Source of the DNA: JANQIO01 sp043513815
GTDB lineage: Bacteria; Pseudomonadota; Gammaproteobacteria; Pseudomonadales; Halieaceae
Assembly: GCA_043513815.1 (NCBI GenBank)
Contig: CP121313.1
Location: 1,984,001-2,048,000 of the forward strand
DNA length: 64,000 nucleotides
Direction of reading: 5' to 3'
This document shows positions 62,510-64,000 of the stretch, in pieces. The position numbers and the translations under genes were made by a program. A model generated the notes under the pieces. That model had not been told where the DNA came from, ran no database searches, and worked only from the letters and a program-made list of their open reading frames with translations. Position 1 is the stretch's first letter. Each line of letters begins with the position of its first letter.

Positions 62510-63397
62510 TTGAATAGCTACAGGTTTTCGGAGCTGCTATCTGAGCACTATGCCACCCAACCCCCCAGTTTGCTTTTTCATTACACTGGCCAAGATGCCT
62601 TAATAGGTATTCTGAAATGCAAAGAGCTTTGGGCATCAAATATTAGATTTTTGAATGATTATAAAGAGCTGCTAGAAGCCGCGGAAGTCGCTAAGCGAGC
62701 AATTCAATCCCTAGTCTCTAGATATGGCCGTCAATCTAGAGAATCTGAAATTCTGCAGCAGATGGCTGAACATGCCGGGACTGCCGCCGCTAGATACTAT
62801 GTCTGCTCCCTGTCTGAACATCAGGACTCCCTGCCGCAATGGCGGTCATATGCACCAAGGACCGGTGGATACTCTATCGGATTTCCTTCCGGGCACCTGG
62901 GGGCCCTCTGCGAGGAATCTGGATGGCGGCTTGTAAAGTGCATATACGATGACTCACTAAAGCATTCGGTCTTGAGGCAGATTGCCGAGAGCTTCGTGAT
63001 GGATTGCGTAAGACGTGATGTTGGAGGACACCCAGAAGAGCGTGCAAAGAAATTTGGTTGGGAGTTTGGGCAGGAACTTTGTCGAATCGGGGGCGTATTC
63101 AAGCACAGATCTTTCCGTGAAGAAGCGGAATGGAGGCTTATCTCTCCACTAGTAAATGAGTCAGATCTTCGAGTGGATTTTCGGCCGGGGCCTGGAAACG
63201 TCGTTCCCTTTTATCGAATACCACTCGTGACCGAAAGGGCCCCAAATCTGGCTGTATATGAAGACGTTCCACTAACGGTATGCGTAGGACCCACCCCCCA
63301 TATTAGTGATGCCCAGATGGGAGTGCAGTTTCTCATGACGAGATATCTCGGCCGAAGTTGCCATGGTCGATCTGAAGTTCCATTTCGAGCATGGTAG
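62510..63397 (+). CDS. DUF2971 domain protein
   Basis: Protein of about 295 aa with DUF2971 blocks: LLFHYTGQDALIGILKCKEL and LWASNIRFLNDYKEL near residues 22-52, YYVCSLSEHQDSLPQWRSYA and GGYSIGFPSG in the middle, and FREEAEWRLISPL near residue 205. Start: GGAGGAG (62497-62503) points to TTG 62510; GTG 62495 is an in-frame alternative. GC content of sampled 60-base blocks is about 40-48%, well below the core genes. DUF2971 genes are often found in variable regions. Function unknown. The next gene starts 101 bp later. Confidence 0.82.
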   Translation: MNSYRFSELLSEHYATQPPSLLFHYTGQDALIGILKCKELWASNIRFLNDYKELLEAAEVAKRAIQSLVSRYGRQSRESEILQQMAEHAGTAAARYYVCSLSEHQDSLPQWRSYAPRTGGYSIGFPSGHLGALCEESGWRLVKCIYDDSLKHSVLRQIAESFVMDCVRRDVGGHPEERAKKFGWEFGQELCRIGGVFKHRSFREEAEWRLISPLVNESDLRVDFRPGPGNVVPFYRIPLVTERAPNLAVYEDVPLTVCVGPTPHISDAQMGVQFLMTRYLGRSCHGRSEVPFRAW

Positions 63398-63497
63398 GGC
63401 GTATGCACGTCGTCCCTAGTGGGTATCGGCCAGGGCTGATTTGCACCGAGAATTCCTTCTGTTGTCTCGCCCTAATGGCACTCGGGTATAAAGACCT

Positions 63498-64000
63498 GTG
63501 ACTCAGACTACTTGGGAAGCCTTAAACCGCTTTATTGCTGCTGAAGGTTCGCTCAGGATACGCCGGTCCGACATCGAGGATCACCCAACTGCCGGCGAAA
63601 GCTTGTTACGAGTCGCCTTGGGAGATGAACCACTAACCTCTGAAGAAACCCAATCGACCCGCAAGCCAAAAAAGGATGATCAGTACTTTTTTCAGTTTTT
63701 GTCTGGGTTTAGCCAGGTTGCGCACAGTTTTCAGAACTTGGAAGACATAGCGATCTATGCAGCTTCTTTCCCTTATAAGTCAAAGGACTTAGACCGTGTT
63801 AGAACGCTCCGATACCACGTAGAAAACCACTTCCACGAGCTTTTTGTCTTTCGTGAGCACTTCGAGCTTTGGATCAAACAGACTATCCGGGCGTTCAAGG
63901 GGGACCGGCGACATGCTGCGATACAGAGGGAACTTGAGGCCGCGAGGAAAACTGTTTACGAGTCTTTAAAGGGAGTGAATGTGCTTAGGAACAAAAACGT
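63498..64000 (+). CDS. Unknown protein, 3' partial (possible HEPN-type)
   Basis: Frame open from GTG 63498 to the window end (167 residues, C-terminus missing). The translation starts MTQTTWEALNRFIAAEGSL, has a short linker with KPKKDD, then helical segments (FLSGFSQVAHSFQNLEDIAIYAAS; RYHVENHFHELFVFREHFELW), and the last visible residues are LKGVNVLRNKN. An Arg followed by Asn-Lys and a His a few residues on would be a HEPN R-x4-6-H motif, but the His would lie beyond the edge. The gene is low in GC like the preceding one. No family could be assigned. Confidence 0.55.
   Translation, partial: MTQTTWEALNRFIAAEGSLRIRRSDIEDHPTAGESLLRVALGDEPLTSEETQSTRKPKKDDQYFFQFLSGFSQVAHSFQNLEDIAIYAASFPYKSKDLDRVRTLRYHVENHFHELFVFREHFELWIKQTIRAFKGDRRHAAIQRELEAARKTVYESLKGVNVLRNKN

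Overview
The window is 64 kb of high-GC, gene-dense gammaproteobacterial chromosome with short or negative intergenic gaps. Gene content and order (purL, secDF, then the ndk-rlmN-pilW-rodZ-ispG-hisS-yfgM-bamB-der block), a FabY-type ketoacyl synthase, a DUF3604/PpiC/HupE block and large acyl-CoA metabolism clusters suggest a marine gammaproteobacterium, possibly of the Cellvibrionales/Halieaceae kind. That placement is an inference from gene content; no rRNA gene is present to test it.

Layout. 0-9.2 kb: purL (5' end cut off), secD-secF, a disrupted suhB on the minus strand, trmJ, and an iscS that stands alone. 9.4-18.9 kb: a long, translationally coupled housekeeping run from ndk to der, ending in a group III truncated globin. 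19.0-22.2 kb: a secreted head-GIN beta-repeat protein, a YtrA-type GntR repressor and an ABC exporter, probably one envelope-response unit. 22.4-29.6 kb: an eight-gene acyl-CoA cluster (two DUF35 proteins, two thiolase-fold proteins without the nucleophilic Cys, a FadD19-like ligase, two crotonases, a nitroreductase) that resembles the actinobacterial sterol side-chain module. 29.6-31.7 kb: small conserved genes (DUF1415, PPOX flavoprotein, SRPBCC, membrane protein).

31.7-37.7 kb is a looser accessory stretch: a gene-poor gap, a secreted TPR protein, a LysR regulator, a TMEM175-type channel between two copies of an ~85 bp direct repeat, and a TetR regulator with two palindromic operators, one lying over its own start codon, followed by a periplasmic DUF1254/DUF1214 protein. 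37.7-48.1 kb: tRNA-Gly(CCC), a secreted tricorn-type protease, an M20 peptidase, a VOC protein, a REP-like palindrome cluster, a Ste24-type protease, RibBA, an acetyl-CoA acetyltransferase and a GlxA-type AraC regulator. 48.2-59.9 kb: fabY, PilZ, an FkbM methyltransferase, a nitroreductase, the DUF3604-PpiC-HupE unit, a lipoprotein, an LLM oxidoreductase, a thioesterase, DUF3301, a LysE exporter and queD.

60-64 kb: tRNA-Val and tRNA-Asp, a D-aminoacylase-like amidohydrolase lacking the usual HxH metal motif, then a drop in GC with a DUF2971 gene and a truncated unknown gene whose last residues could begin a HEPN-type motif. This end looks like the edge of an acquired, possibly defence-related, island and continues beyond the window.

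The points most worth following are the sterol-type cluster, the loss of the isc operon around a retained iscS, the double internal deletion in suhB, the TetR operator pair, the repeat-flanked TMEM175 gene and the low-GC pair at the right edge.
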